The translations under genes were made by a program, and so were the position numbers. Shown here one piece after another: positions 63,897-64,000 of a DNA stretch of 64,000 nucleotides. Source of the DNA: Paenibacillus sp. FSL H8-0079. Lineage in GTDB: Bacteria; Bacillota; Bacilli; Paenibacillales; Paenibacillaceae. The stretch is taken from NCBI RefSeq assembly GCF_037991315.1, contig NZ_CP150300.1, positions 1,364,001 through 1,428,000 on the forward strand. Direction: 5' to 3'. Position 1 is the stretch's first letter. The number at the start of each line of letters is the position of its first letter. The notes beneath the pieces were generated by a model. The model made no database searches. It was not told the origin of the DNA and worked only from the letters and a program-made list of their open reading frames with translations.

Positions 63897-64000
63897 ATGA
63901 ATGAACCAAAAACACCGAATTTGGGATTGAATAAGATTGACCGATCCTCGCCATCGACGACCTATTTTGATCTGGACAAGTATCTGGATCAGAACTGGGA
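63897..64000 (+). CDS. Start of the next module 2 gene, probably a tail/fibre protein (partial)
   Basis: AGGAGGTGGAGC precedes an ATG at 63897. The 34 residues in the window start MNEPKTPNLGLNKIDRSSPS and continue TYFDLDKYLDQNW, a leader form often seen at the start of phage tail/fibre proteins. The position after xkdU fits the fibre gene. The rest lies outside the window. Confidence 0.6.
   Translation, partial: MNEPKTPNLGLNKIDRSSPSTTYFDLDKYLDQNW

Noticed and set aside
42414..64000. Type VI secretion or extracellular contractile injection system
   Set aside because: No AAA+ ATPase, no ClpV/TssJLM genes and no toxin-cargo genes are seen. Hub, gpJ, DUF2313 and chaperone genes are all of PBSX/phage-tail type.
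1..64000. CRISPR arrays, tRNA or rRNA genes, insertion sequences
   Set aside because: No regularly spaced repeats, no CCA-ended cloverleaf patterns, no rRNA core motifs and no transposase domains were recognised on either strand.

Overview
The window looks like a chromosomal segment of a Paenibacillus-type Firmicute. The evidence is strong AGGAGG-type ribosome sites with frequent GTG/TTG starts, an SLH-domain cell-surface protein, a large set of GH43 plant-polysaccharide enzymes, a T-box in front of proS, a preQ1 riboswitch in front of queCDE(F), and PBSX/skin-type (Xkd) contractile-tail genes. The genus is inferred from gene content only; nothing was searched.

Layout. 1-873: cut-off end of an ABC exporter gene. 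1.2-7.0 kb: SLH/PrcB-like surface protein, GH43 beta-xylosidase with a divergent AraC regulator, a YdeI/OmpD-family protein, a DinB-like protein and a WYL regulator. 7.2-15.8 kb: an arabinan-use locus, with an ArsR-type regulator divergent from a secreted endo-arabinanase, an ABC importer (lipoprotein plus two permeases, no ATPase), a lipoprotein arabinanase and a cytoplasmic GH43 arabinofuranosidase. A perfect-spacing promoter with an overlapping cre-like site precedes the endo-arabinanase, and two RNA hairpins lie between binding protein and permease. 16.0-31.5 kb: housekeeping genes, including EcsC, a free-standing prolyl-tRNA editing protein, an Fsr-like MFS pump, the queuosine-precursor operon with its preQ1 switch, an AIM24 protein, a second WYL regulator, a KapD-like exonuclease, T-box-proS and a LysM-carrying 5'-nucleotidase.

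31.6-33.9 kb holds a phage-type switch: ImmA/IrrE peptidase and XRE repressor on the minus strand, an 880-bp gene-less control region bounded by large inverted repeats, and an ArpU-like late activator on the plus strand. 34.0-41.6 kb carries ordinary genes (a GAF kinase with four cysteines plus response regulator, FMN reductase, two VOC proteins, an unknown protein, a DUF4127 protein). 42.4-64.0 kb then carries two consecutive, diverged contractile-tail modules. Each has terminator, small protein, sheath, tube, chaperone, tape measure, LysM baseplate protein, hub, DUF2577, DUF2634, baseplate J and DUF2313 genes, in the same order. No terminase, portal, capsid, integrase or AAA+ ATPase gene is visible, so I read the region as a double R-type tailocin (phage-tail-like bacteriocin) locus. 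The second fibre gene, lysis genes and anything downstream are outside the window.

The points most worth following are the tandem tail modules, a classical A_AAA_AAC slippery heptamer at the end of both chaperone genes that fuses each to a -1 frame extension, a ~130-nt structured leader element that occurs twice (before DUF4127 and before the tail operon), the inverted repeats around the repressor/activator control region, and a first tail gene that seems to hold two tail-terminator domains.
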